Made by a program: the position numbers and the translations under genes
Assembly (NCBI RefSeq): GCF_024129865.1
Contig: NZ_JAMYFE010000076.1
Coordinates: forward strand, 32,227 to 96,226
Origin: Stieleria tagensis
GTDB taxonomy: Bacteria > Planctomycetota > Planctomycetia > Pirellulales > Pirellulaceae
DNA: 64,000 nucleotides
Direction of reading: 5' to 3'
Notes under the pieces: model-generated
The model's database searches: none
Told to the model about the DNA's origin: nothing
The model's input: only the letters and a program-made list of their open reading frames with translations
Shown here: positions 26,659-36,794 of the stretch, one piece after another
Layout of the letters: every line of letters begins with the position of its first letter
Position numbering within the stretch: position 1 is the first letter of the stretch

Positions 26659-27237
26659 TTACGAAGCCTGGCCGGTGCTGACGACCACTTGGCTAGGACG
26701 CAGGACCCGGTCGTGCAATTTAAAACCGCTGACCGCGACATGAGCCACTTTGCCACTCTCAACCGCACTGGGCATTTGCGAGATTGCTTCGTGAAAATTC
26801 GGGTCAAACTCCTCGCCTTCGGCAGGGATTTCGACCACCCCGTACTTCGCCAACACGTCATCCATCTGCTTCACGACCATCGCCACACCGTCATGCAGCC
26901 CGGCGCTCTCTTGACCGCTGGCGGCGGCATCAAGTGCACGATTTAGATTGTCACGCACCTGCAAAAAATCGATGATCAAATCGGTCGACGCAAACTTGAG
27001 TTGGTCTTCGTAGTCGCGTCGCATCCGCTTGCGAAAATTTTCGGCGTCGGCCTGGGCCTGCAAGACACGCTTGTCGGCTTCGGTCACGCTGCGTCGCAAA
27101 CGGTCCATTTCTTCGTCACGTGTTTCAGGGATCTCAGACACCGATTCATCCAAAAATGCGTCGTCGAAAGAGTTTCCCGCATCGGAGTCTGAGGCAGCCG
27201 ATTCACGTTCAAATTCGGATGTTGTTTCGTCACTCAT
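26659..27237 (-). CDS. grpE: GrpE, nucleotide exchange factor for DnaK
   Basis: A 192-residue co-chaperone. An acidic N-terminal stretch is followed by the long dimerisation helix (about 38-95: LRRSVTEADKRVLQAQADAENFRKR) and the C-terminal beta-domain signature VVEIPAEGEEFDPNFHEAIS...GKVAHVAVSGFKLHDRVLRPSQVVVS. It releases ADP from DnaK. It follows dnaJ by 44 bp. No dnaK gene is in this window, so DnaK must be encoded elsewhere. The leader reads AAACAATC before the ATG, lacks a Shine-Dalgarno, and matches the leader of groES. Confidence 0.97.
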   Translation of the reverse strand: MSDETTSEFERESAASDSDAGNSFDDAFLDESVSEIPETRDEEMDRLRRSVTEADKRVLQAQADAENFRKRMRRDYEDQLKFASTDLIIDFLQVRDNLNRALDAAASGQESAGLHDGVAMVVKQMDDVLAKYGVVEIPAEGEEFDPNFHEAISQMPSAVESGKVAHVAVSGFKLHDRVLRPSQVVVSTGQAS

Positions 27238-27281
27238 GATTGTTTATTGGGGATGAGAGAAAGCTGTCGTAACAGGTCGAT

Positions 27282-28412
27282 CTAAAACAGGTCGGCGACT
27301 TTTTCCAGAAACGTTTTGCGATGCGGCAAGACGGATTCGGCATCCAACTCTGCCAACTGCCGCAACAATTCTTCTTGTTCGCTAGAAACCTTTTTCGGGA
27401 CTTCGATGAACACTTGGATCAATAAATTACCCGGCCGTCCGCCGCGATGGTCGACGACACCCTTGCCGCGAATGGTGAACACGTCGCCGTTCTGGGTGCC
27501 CGGTTCAATCCGCAAGGTTTCCGGCCCGTCCAGCGTCGGCACTTCGATCTCCGCGCCGAGCGCCGCTTGGCTATAGGAAATCGGCAATTGCAGGACCAGG
27601 TTGGTAGCGTCACGCTTGAACAACTGGTGCTCGGTCACGCTGATAAAACAGTAGCAGTCACCGGGCGGCCCACCATCGGGGCTGGCTTCGCCTTCGCCCT
27701 GGACACGCACCCGCATGCCGTCATCGACCCCGGCCGGGATCTCGACGGTCAGTTCTGCTTTTTCCGCTTGGAACCCACTGCCACGACAATCACCGCAGGG
27801 TTGGCTGATCTGTTGGCCGGTGCCGCCGCAGTGTGGACAGGCGGTTTGCACGCGTAGGATTCCGGCCGACTGCACGACTTGGCCGCGACCGCCACAGGTG
27901 GAACAGGTTTCCGGCTGGCTGCCCGGCGCCGCGCCACTGCCTTCACAGCTGTTACAGCTGACGTTACGGCGAAAGGAGATGTCTTTGCTGACCCCCTTGG
28001 CTGCTTCCTCCAGGGTCAACGTCACGTTGCAACGGATATCCGCGCCGCGTCGCGCCCGCCGTCGACGCCCACCACCGCCGCCGCCACGCCCGCCGAACAA
28101 GTCGCCGAACATCCCGCCACCGCCGCCGAACATCTCTCCGAATGCTTCGAAGATGTCTTCGACATCGTTGAACTGGGACGCGCCACCATCGACACCGGCA
28201 TGACCATAACGATCGTAGCGAGCGCGTTTGTCGGAATCGTTCAAGACCTCATAGGCCAGCGACGCTTCCTTAAAACGCTCGACCGCATCTTCGGCCTTGC
28301 TACTATCGGGGTGGTACTTAATCGCTAGCTTTCGATAGGCTCGATCGATCACGATCTTACTGGCGCCACGTTCAACGCCTAGGACTTCGTAGTAGTCTCG
28401 CTTTTCGCTCAT
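27282..28412 (-). CDS. dnaJ: DnaJ co-chaperone
   Basis: A 376-residue type I J-protein: J domain (1-70, YYEVLGV, RKLAIKYHPD with HPD, GHAGVD), Gly/Phe-rich stretch (about 75-120, very Gly/Arg rich), four CxxCxGxG-type zinc repeats (about 140-210), and C-terminal client-binding domains. It stimulates DnaK ATPase and delivers substrates. The ATG at 28412 fits the family start; an in-frame ATG two codons earlier is also present. An intrinsic terminator lies between it and the upstream groEL, so dnaJ-grpE may need its own promoter or read-through. Confidence 0.97.
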   Translation of the reverse strand: MSEKRDYYEVLGVERGASKIVIDRAYRKLAIKYHPDSSKAEDAVERFKEASLAYEVLNDSDKRARYDRYGHAGVDGGASQFNDVEDIFEAFGEMFGGGGGMFGDLFGGRGGGGGGRRRRARRGADIRCNVTLTLEEAAKGVSKDISFRRNVSCNSCEGSGAAPGSQPETCSTCGGRGQVVQSAGILRVQTACPHCGGTGQQISQPCGDCRGSGFQAEKAELTVEIPAGVDDGMRVRVQGEGEASPDGGPPGDCYCFISVTEHQLFKRDATNLVLQLPISYSQAALGAEIEVPTLDGPETLRIEPGTQNGDVFTIRGKGVVDHRGGRPGNLLIQVFIEVPKKVSSEQEELLRQLAELDAESVLPHRKTFLEKVADLF

Positions 28413-28473
28413 CAGCAATCGCGGCGAATACCGCTCAAATGCACGGTGCTAGGGAACACCGCGGGGATCGGAT

Positions 28474-28513
28474 AAAAAAACGGGTCGCGTGCCGATGGTC
28501 AGGCAGCGACCCG
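28474..28513 (-). terminator. Rho-independent terminator after groEL (copy 1)
   Basis: In the leftward direction, CGGGTCGC (28513-28506) pairs perfectly with GCGACCCG (28488-28481), a GC-rich 8-bp stem with a 17-nt loop, followed directly by seven T (28480-28474). It lies 30 bp after the groEL stop and about 60 bp before dnaJ, so it should attenuate expression of dnaJ-grpE relative to groEL. Confidence 0.85.
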
Positions 28514-28543
28514 CTATGTCAATGACACGGATGTTCCGAGCGA

Positions 28544-30163
28544 CTAGGAAACCATTCCTTCGACTGGAACCTTATCCTTGTCTTCTTGATCGAAGTTGGT
28601 CACCAATGCTTCGGTGGTCAACAACAGGCCGGCGATGCTGCCGGCGTTGGTCAATGCGGTTCGCACCACTTTGACCGGATCGATCACACCGGCTTTGAAC
28701 ATGTCGCCATATTCAGCGGTGTAGGCGTTGTAGCCGATGTTGGCAGCTTTTTGGCTGACTTCATCAACAACGACACTGCCATCGATCCCGCCGTTGTCGG
28801 CGATCTGCTTCATCGGAGCTGCCAGTGCACCGAGCACGATATCGACGCCGATTTTCTCGTCGCCACGCGCCTTGCTCTTGGCCGCTTCGACAGCTTCTTT
28901 ACAGCGAACCAACGCCACACCACCGCCGGGCAGGATGCCTTCTTCGACGGCTGCACGGGTAGCGTGCAAGGCGTCTTCCAAACGCGCCTTGGTTTGCTTC
29001 ATTTCCGCTTCGGTTTCGGCACCGACGCTGACCACGGCGACACCACCGGAAAGTTTGGCCAAACGCTCTTGGTACTTTTCCTTGTCGTAATCGCTATCGG
29101 TCTGCTCGATCTGAGCTCGGATTTGGGCAACGCGTGAATCGATCTCGCTGCGTTTTCCGCCGCCTTCGATGATCGTCGTGCTGCCCTTGTCGACCGTGAC
29201 GTTTTTGGCTCGGCCGAGTTGTTCCAGCGTAACGTTTTCCAGTTGGATGCCCAAATCTTCGCTGATCAGCGTGCCGCCGGTCAGCGTCGCGATGTCACCC
29301 AACATGGCTTTGCGACGATCGCCGAATCCAGGTGCCTTGACGGCACACACGTTCAACGTTCCACGCAATTTGTTAACGACCAACAAAGTCAACGCTTCGG
29401 CGTCAACGTCTTCGGCGATGATCAACAACGGCTGACCGGTCTGAGCCGATTTTTCCAACAATGGGACCAAGTCACGGATGTTGCTGATCTTCTTTTCGTA
29501 CAACAGCACCAACGCGTTTTCCAGGTTGGCTTCCATCGTGCCCGGGTCGGTGATGAAGTAAGGCGAAATGTAGCCTTTGTCGAACTGCATCCCGTCAACG
29601 TAGCTGACTTCGGTGGTTCGCGACTTGCCTTCTTCGACGGTGATCACACCGTCTTTGCCGACTCGCTCCAGAGCGTCGGCCAGCAACGATCCGATTTCGT
29701 TGTCGTTGTTGGCACTGATCGCACCGACGTGAGCCACTTCGGCCTTGTCTTGTACGGGACGACCGAGTTCTTGCAAGTGATCACAAGCAGCTTGGACGCC
29801 GATTTCGATGCCGCGACGGATCGCCGTGGGGTTGCTTCCGGCGACGATGTTACGAAGACCTTCTTTGAAGATCGCACGTGCCAAAACCGTGGCGGTGGTG
29901 GTTCCATCACCGGCCAGATCGCTGGTCTTTTGCGCGACTTCGATCACGAGCTTGGCGCCCATGTTTTCGAAGCGGTCTTCGAGTTCAATTTCTTTTGCGA
30001 CGGTCACGCCGTCTTTGGTGACGGTCGGGCCGCCGAACGATTTATCGATGATGACGTTGCGGCCGGTCGGACCCATGGTCACGGCGACAGCGTTGGCCAA
30101 TTTGTCGATTCCAGCCAGCATACGTGCGCGGGCATGGTCTTCGAAAAGGAGTTGTTTTGCCAC
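28544..30163 (-). CDS. groEL: GroEL chaperonin, canonical-like copy (no GGM tail)
   Basis: A 539-residue 60-kDa chaperonin. The ATP site [11 protein letters not shown] is intact (about 86-96), and the apical client-binding segment keeps the E. coli pattern GY(I/L)SPYF and the [10 protein letters not shown] helix. It ends in [12 protein letters not shown] and lacks the Gly-Gly-Met tail that normally lines the cavity floor. The start is GTG. The leader AGAGGAATCCTCT is nearly palindromic and contains the probable Shine-Dalgarno. It follows groES by about 140 bp and shares the cluster with a second groEL upstream. Confidence 0.96.
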   Translation of the reverse strand: MAKQLLFEDHARARMLAGIDKLANAVAVTMGPTGRNVIIDKSFGGPTVTKDGVTVAKEIELEDRFENMGAKLVIEVAQKTSDLAGDGTTTATVLARAIFKEGLRNIVAGSNPTAIRRGIEIGVQAACDHLQELGRPVQDKAEVAHVGAISANNDNEIGSLLADALERVGKDGVITVEEGKSRTTEVSYVDGMQFDKGYISPYFITDPGTMEANLENALVLLYEKKISNIRDLVPLLEKSAQTGQPLLIIAEDVDAEALTLLVVNKLRGTLNVCAVKAPGFGDRRKAMLGDIATLTGGTLISEDLGIQLENVTLEQLGRAKNVTVDKGSTTIIEGGGKRSEIDSRVAQIRAQIEQTDSDYDKEKYQERLAKLSGGVAVVSVGAETEAEMKQTKARLEDALHATRAAVEEGILPGGGVALVRCKEAVEAAKSKARGDEKIGVDIVLGALAAPMKQIADNGGIDGSVVVDEVSQKAANIGYNAYTAEYGDMFKAGVIDPVKVVRTALTNAGSIAGLLLTTEALVTNFDQEDKDKVPVEGMVS

Positions 30164-30260
30164 GAGAGGATTCCTCTAACAGTGAAACGATTACTGAATG
30201 AACGCATCCGAAACGCTTTTGACCCAACCGCCACGTTCGGCTCACGCCCGGCCACGAAAA

Positions 30261-30283
30261 GGGCAGGGCGGAGCAGGGGAGGG
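30261..30283 (+). other. G-quadruplex motif between groES and groEL
   Basis: Four plus-strand G-runs (30261-30263, 30266-30268, 30276-30279, 30281-30283) with loops of 2, 7 and 1 nt satisfy the G3+N1-7 rule. They lie on the template strand of the chaperone transcript, whose mRNA is correspondingly C-rich. Folding is untested. Confidence 0.45.
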
Positions 30284-30305
30284 CAGTGTGGTCGCTGGCG
30301 TTTGC

Positions 30306-30602
30306 TTACAGGACCTTTGCCAGGATGTCGCTCTCGCGAAGGATCTTCATTTCCTGTCCGTCGACTTCGATGTCGCTTCCGCCGTACTTTCCGTAAATGA
30401 CCGTGTCGCCCACGTCGACACTCAACGTGCCGCGATTGCCGCTCTCGAGCAATTTGCCCGGGCCGACGGCAACGATCGTGCCACGCTGTGGTTTTTCTTT
30501 GGCCGAATCGGGAAGCACGATGCCACCTGCGGTGGTGGTTTCCGCTTCAACGGGTTGAACTACGACGCGGTCATCCAGGGGACGCAATTTCAGGTTTGCC
30601 AT
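30306..30602 (-). CDS. groES: GroES co-chaperonin
   Basis: A 98-residue co-chaperonin. It shows [11 protein letters not shown] at the start, the mobile loop with the GroEL-binding tripeptide in [10 protein letters not shown] (about 25-34), [10 protein letters not shown], and the closing [19 protein letters not shown]. It caps the GroEL ring during folding. It is the only groES in the window and lies between two groEL genes, so it may serve both. The ATG is preceded by AAACAATC without a Shine-Dalgarno, like grpE. Confidence 0.97.
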   Translation of the reverse strand: MANLKLRPLDDRVVVQPVEAETTTAGGIVLPDSAKEKPQRGTIVAVGPGKLLESGNRGTLSVDVGDTVIYGKYGGSDIEVDGQEMKILRESDILAKVL

Positions 30603-30676
30603 GATTGTTTGAAAATTTGTAAATGTTGTATTGGTTTTGTGTTTGTGATTGAGTCAGTGCATCGGCCGACAGCGGC

Positions 30677-32434
<1,758 letters not shown>

Positions 32435-32564
32435 TCAAAAGGGGAAAAATGGGATGGACCGGCGACTCGCCGCCGGGGAAGTGATCGTGTGAACGGAACG
32501 CGGGCGCCGCTGGTTCAGTCAGCCATCAGCGACGGAATGACAGTTCCGCTTATGGATCGGCACA

Positions 32565-32584
32565 CTTAGCAACCGGCGTGCCAA
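32565..32584 (-). promoter_or_regulatory. Sigma-54 (-24/-12) promoter of the chaperone cluster
   Basis: Read leftward, TTGGCAC (32584-32578) and TTGCTAAG (32572-32565) give TGGCAC-N5-TTGCT with the invariant GG and GC spaced by exactly 10 bases. This is a full match to the RpoN consensus. Transcription would start near 32555, leaving a leader of about 170 nt to the groEL GTG. No CIRCE element was found. Confidence 0.75.
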
Positions 32585-33060
32585 GCCGCGCGGTGCGGCA
32601 ACAAATTTCGTGGGTCGCGTGGGTTTCTTTTGCTGAAGATCGCCGAAAGCGGCACACATTGCACCAAAATGAAAACTTCACGCTCCCGTTGCGCACCGCC
32701 AAATTTGCACGGCGAACGATTGCACGGTCCAGGGCGGCAGAGCCTAACGGGCGTGTCACGTTGGCAGAAGACCCCGAAATCCCATTCTCAACGACTATCT
32801 GGTAAATGCGGCAGCCAGAGCGTCCGCCGCGAAACTGTCTGCAAGGGACATTGCCCGACCGGCGAAACCCCTACCATCGCTACCGCATGGCCGAAAACGC
32901 TCTCCAACTGACTGCACAGGCTCATGAAATCGTTGACCAAAGACTATCTGCAGCGTCCACTAAAGCGGGAGAAGTGTGGATTTTCCGCAACCTGGCTCCC
33001 CCCAATTGGTAGACTCATTTAACCATTGCTGTTTTGAAACGCTGTTCACGGGAACGTCGC
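32585..33060. other. Intergenic region between the chaperone cluster and the Pro/Tyr-rich gene
   Basis: With the leader of groEL this makes a 677-bp gap between divergent genes. Beyond the sigma-54 core it contains clustered TTGCAC words and, at its right end, the upstream region of the gene at 33061. A 41-codon frame starting at ATG 32887 ends at 33012; it has no ribosome-binding site and is not called. No terminator or RNA gene was recognised. Confidence 0.5.
32659..32725 (-). promoter_or_regulatory. Candidate enhancer (UAS) for the sigma-54 promoter
   Basis: The word GTGCAA (minus strand) occurs at 32664-32659, 32710-32705 and 32725-32720, with a related GTGCGCAA at 32696-32689. These lie about 75-140 bp upstream of the -24 element, the usual position for binding sites of AAA+ activators. 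The repeats are visible; the activator is unknown. Confidence 0.4.
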
Positions 33061-35001
33061 ATGTCCACATGCCGGCCAACAAGTCACTCATTCGCCCTCG
33101 CAACTCTGGCTGCGGTCGGGGTGCTGCTGGGCAGCTCGCCGGCCGGCGCCGGCTGCCTGGACTGCCTGTTCGGACGCTCGAATAGCTATTCAGCAAACTA
33201 CCCCTACGCGGGCTACGGGTACCAACCCTACGGGCTGCCGGGATACAACTACGGAGTTCCGGCTGCTGCGCCAGCGGTCGCTGCACCGGTCTACCCACCG
33301 CAAACGCTGGCCCCGCCCACCCTATATGCCCCCTCGGCAGCGGCGCCGGTCACGCCCAGCCCGATCACGCCCAGCCCGATGGCTACCTCGGGAGTCGTCC
33401 AGGCCCAGCGTCCCGCTTATTCCTATGCCTCGCCGGGATCGCTTGTCCCTGGTTCGTATGGCACCGTGCAGTCCTTCGACAACCCTTCGGTGTACACGGG
33501 TTTGCCGGTCACTGCCGGAATGGCAACCGCGGCGCCGCAAACCGCCTACCGATTGCCGCTGGCGGGCACGACCGAGCCACTGAACACCTCGCCGGGCTAT
33601 AGCTACAGCCAGCCCTACGTCACGGCCAATCGAGTCCCGATCGCTGAAACCCTCCGCGGCAACGCGGGCGTCAACCCGATCCTGCCGTCGACCTATTCCG
33701 CTTATTCGCCAGCTGTCGCCCCGGTCAACTACAACGCGCCGGTGACGAATTATGCACCGGCCGCTAACTACGGATCGACCCAGGTTTTGCCACTGGCGGC
33801 CAGGCCACAACGCACCTTCGGGTCTGGGCTTTCGCGGTTCTTCAACTCGATGCTTGGCAACGACACCAATTACACCAGTTCCTACTACAGCGCACCGATC
33901 ACCTACTATCGGCCGCTGTCGTCCGTCGATCCGGTCAGCGGCACCACCGTCACCGTCCAGCAACCTTGCAGCTCGTACGTGCAACAATTGCAGCGGGTGC
34001 CGTACAACAGTTTCCAACCGCCCCAGACGGCTCCGATCGCGCCACCGCAATTCAGTCCCAATCCCTGTCCGACGGTCCCCGATCCCTGTGCCGTTCCTAT
34101 CGCAGGCACTCCCGGAACGTTTTCACCGCCCGGTAACACACCCGGCTACTTCGGGCAAAGCTCGTTTGGTGACGTGGCTCCGGTTGGCGGCTATTCAAAC
34201 TCGGGTGACCCCGGTGCGACACTGATTCCATCCACCGTCCCCCCCAGCGAAGCGCCCGCCATCGCCGCCCCACTGACTGGCAGCGACTCACCTGCCGCCG
34301 ATCCGTCGGACCAACAACGCGTGCCACAGCCACGGCTGGAATCAGAACGGCCACCGATCAACGACCCGGTGGACAGCGATTCGACCAACAGCGAAGGGGC
34401 TACCAACAACCCGTACGAACAGTACTACCGCAATCCCAACACCGACTCGTATCGCTATGACGCGCCAGCGGCGACCGAGCCCGATGACGCCGATGCATCG
34501 CCGATCCAACTTGATCCACCAGTGCTGGGCCAAACACGTGGTGCCAACCCCAGTGACCTGAACCAACGTGACGAGCAATTCACGACCAACACGCCGCCCC
34601 AATACGGCGCCCCCCAGTACAGCACACTGCGTCCGATCGGAGTTCCCACCCAAACACCAACAGCACAGACGCCAGCAATTCAGACGCCAGCGGCCCAACC
34701 ACAGACCGATGTGATCGCGCCGCCACTGTTGCCGCCACCGTCACAGCCCGCACCGCGATTGTCGCCTTCGCCAACGCCCAATTTCTCGAACCCCAGCTCG
34801 TCCAATCTGTTTCGAGGCGGCGAATCATCGGCGGCGGCCCGATCGCCACAACAATACCGCGTCAGTGCCCCTGTCCGGGAAGCCACGCTTCGCGGACAAT
34901 CGGTACGTCAAGTTGCTGCCTGGGAAGACGCCCAGCCCGCATCACCGCCTCGCCCCCCGGCGATCAAACGCGACAGTGGTGGCTGGTTGCCGGCGCGGTA
35001 G
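33061..35001 (+). CDS. Exported Pro/Ala/Thr/Tyr-rich low-complexity protein
   Basis: A 646-residue protein with a signal peptide (FALATLAAVGVLLGSSPAGA) and a mature start GCLDCLFGRSN. Tyr/Gly/Pro motifs follow (YPYAGYGYQPYGLPGYNYG), then ever more Pro, Ser, Thr and Gln, with repeats such as TPSPITPSP and QTPAIQTPAAQ. A Cys-bearing middle part (QPCSSYVQQL, PNPCPTVPDPC) is the only area that looks folded. No domain was recognised. It is probably a secreted or cell-wall component, possibly cross-linked through Tyr or Cys. ATG 33061 is chosen; a TTG at 33034 would extend it by nine residues. Confidence 0.7.
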   Translation: MSTCRPTSHSFALATLAAVGVLLGSSPAGAGCLDCLFGRSNSYSANYPYAGYGYQPYGLPGYNYGVPAAAPAVAAPVYPPQTLAPPTLYAPSAAAPVTPSPITPSPMATSGVVQAQRPAYSYASPGSLVPGSYGTVQSFDNPSVYTGLPVTAGMATAAPQTAYRLPLAGTTEPLNTSPGYSYSQPYVTANRVPIAETLRGNAGVNPILPSTYSAYSPAVAPVNYNAPVTNYAPAANYGSTQVLPLAARPQRTFGSGLSRFFNSMLGNDTNYTSSYYSAPITYYRPLSSVDPVSGTTVTVQQPCSSYVQQLQRVPYNSFQPPQTAPIAPPQFSPNPCPTVPDPCAVPIAGTPGTFSPPGNTPGYFGQSSFGDVAPVGGYSNSGDPGATLIPSTVPPSEAPAIAAPLTGSDSPAADPSDQQRVPQPRLESERPPINDPVDSDSTNSEGATNNPYEQYYRNPNTDSYRYDAPAATEPDDADASPIQLDPPVLGQTRGANPSDLNQRDEQFTTNTPPQYGAPQYSTLRPIGVPTQTPTAQTPAIQTPAAQPQTDVIAPPLLPPPSQPAPRLSPSPTPNFSNPSSSNLFRGGESSAAARSPQQYRVSAPVREATLRGQSVRQVAAWEDAQPASPPRPPAIKRDSGGWLPAR

Positions 35002-35040
35002 GGCATTGCCACATTCGCCCCCTTCTGAAAGAACGCACGG

Positions 35041-36774
35041 ATGGACAACTCCGCGATCGCGAACATCTTCGACGAACTTGCCGAACTGCTTGAATTCAAA
35101 GGCGAAAACCCATTTCGCATCCGCGCCTACACGCAGGGCGCCAAAGCGATCCGCGAGCTCGACGAATCGGTCGCCGACATCGTGGCCGACCCCGATCGCA
35201 AGCTTTCCGATCTGGCCGGAATCGGCAAAACGCTGGCGGAGAAAACCGAGACTCTACTGGCCACTGGCAAACTTCCCCAGCTGGAAAAACTGCGTGAAGA
35301 AGTCCCCGAGGTCATGATGCAAATGGCCCGAATCCCGGGTCTGGGTGCTAAGAAAGCCGCCAAGCTACAGCAGGCATTGGACATTGATTCGCTAGCCGAC
35401 TTGCGAGCCGCATGCGAAGCCGGATCGGTCGCCAAACTCAAAGGGTTTGCCGCCAAGACCGAGCAGGCCATTCTGGAGGGTTTGGCAATTGCCGAACAGG
35501 CCGCCGAGCGGATCTATTGGTCGACCGGAAATGAATTGGCCGCCGCAATCGGCCGGCACATGAAAGCCTGCCCGGCAATTGAAACGATGCAGTGGGCCGG
35601 ATCCTATCGCCGCGGTCGCGAAACGATCGGCGACTTGGATTTACTGGTCGTCGCCAGCGACCGTGATGCCGCGATGGACCACCTGGAATCGTATCCCGAT
35701 CGATCGCAAACCATCGGCCGTGGCGAGACCAAGATCTCGATTCGTGTCGGCAAAGCCTTTCAAGTTGACATGCGCTGTGTCGAAGCCAACCAATTTGGCG
35801 CCGCGCTGCAGTACTTCACCGGATCCCAAGCTCATAACATCCACACCCGCCGACTGGCCAAAGAAAACGGACTCAAGATCAACGAGTACGGCGTGTTCAA
35901 AATCGACGACGACAGTCAAGTTGCCGGGGCGAGCGAGGAAGACGTTTATGCCGCGATCGGATTGCCGTGGATTGCTCCGGAGCTGCGCGAGGATCGCAAT
36001 GAATTCAAACTGGCCCAACAGGACGCGCTGCCCGAACTGATCCAGCTTGGCGACATCCGCGGTGACCTGCACATGCACACCACCGCCACCGACGGCCAGA
36101 ACACGATTCGTGAAATGGCCGATGCCGCAATCGCCCGCGGCATGAAATACATCGCGATCACCGACCACAGTAAACGGGTCAGTATGGCGATGGGACTGGA
36201 CGCCGCGCGACTTCGTGAGCAGTGGTCGATGATCGATGAAATCCGCCCCGAATACGACGATCGACTGGTCATTCTGAAAGGCATCGAATGCGACATCCTG
36301 GAATCCGGTGAAATGGACCTGGACGATGACGTCCTGGCGGAATCCGATTGGGTGTTGGCCAGCGTGCACTATGGACAACGCCAATCGCGGGAGAAAATCA
36401 CCGCGCGGATTCTCTCCGCAATCGAGAATCCCTACGTCACCTGTATCGCCCATCCGACAGGCCGATTACTCAACCGTCGCCCGCCGTACGATGTCGATAT
36501 TGACGCCGTCATGAAAGCCGCTGCGGCCAACGGTACAATGTTGGAACTCAATGCCAATCCAGCCCGGCTCGATCTGAACGACGTCCATTTAGCGGCTGCC
36601 AAAAAAATGGGCATCCCGATCGTGATCAGCACCGACGCCCACACGATCGATGGCATGGACGTGATGCAATACGGCATCAAACAAGCACGCCGCGGCGGGT
36701 TGACCCCGACCGACGTCGCCAACACCGGAACCTTTCAACAATTCCAACAACTGGCCGCAGCAAAACGCGGCTAG
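35041..36774 (+). CDS. polX: DNA polymerase X with PHP exonuclease domain
   Basis: A 577-residue PolX, the usual length. In order: the N-terminal 8-kDa/HhH region (IANIFDELAELLEFKG, IPGLGAKKAAKL), the nucleotidyltransferase palm with GSYRRGRETIGDLDLLVV (from about 186, catalytic Asp pair), then the PHP domain from DLHMHTTATDG (about 341) through ITDHSKR, ECDIL, ASVHYGQ and STDAHTID. The enzyme fills short gaps in base-excision repair, and the PHP domain gives Mn-dependent 3'-5' exonuclease or phosphatase activity. All key motifs appear intact. It starts 39 bp after the preceding gene; the genes do not seem related in function. Confidence 0.96.
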   Translation: MDNSAIANIFDELAELLEFKGENPFRIRAYTQGAKAIRELDESVADIVADPDRKLSDLAGIGKTLAEKTETLLATGKLPQLEKLREEVPEVMMQMARIPGLGAKKAAKLQQALDIDSLADLRAACEAGSVAKLKGFAAKTEQAILEGLAIAEQAAERIYWSTGNELAAAIGRHMKACPAIETMQWAGSYRRGRETIGDLDLLVVASDRDAAMDHLESYPDRSQTIGRGETKISIRVGKAFQVDMRCVEANQFGAALQYFTGSQAHNIHTRRLAKENGLKINEYGVFKIDDDSQVAGASEEDVYAAIGLPWIAPELREDRNEFKLAQQDALPELIQLGDIRGDLHMHTTATDGQNTIREMADAAIARGMKYIAITDHSKRVSMAMGLDAARLREQWSMIDEIRPEYDDRLVILKGIECDILESGEMDLDDDVLAESDWVLASVHYGQRQSREKITARILSAIENPYVTCIAHPTGRLLNRRPPYDVDIDAVMKAAAANGTMLELNANPARLDLNDVHLAAAKKMGIPIVISTDAHTIDGMDVMQYGIKQARRGGLTPTDVANTGTFQQFQQLAAAKRG

Positions 36775-36794
36775 CCACCGAGCACATCAGACTT

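Noticed and set aside
27282-28412. CRISPR-like periodicity in the dnaJ Gly/Arg-rich segment and the GGM tail of groEL
   Set aside because: These are coding low-complexity repeats (Gly-rich linker, Gly-Gly-Met tail), without spacer-repeat structure.
32651-32665. GGCACACATTGC on the plus strand as a sigma-54 promoter for the gene at 33061
   Set aside because: The GG-GC spacing is 8 bases, which RpoN does not tolerate.
32887-33012. 41-codon frame MAENALQLTAQAHEIVDQ... in the groEL upstream region
   Set aside because: It has a helix-like translation but no ribosome-binding site and no recognisable family; comparison with related genomes would be needed to call it.
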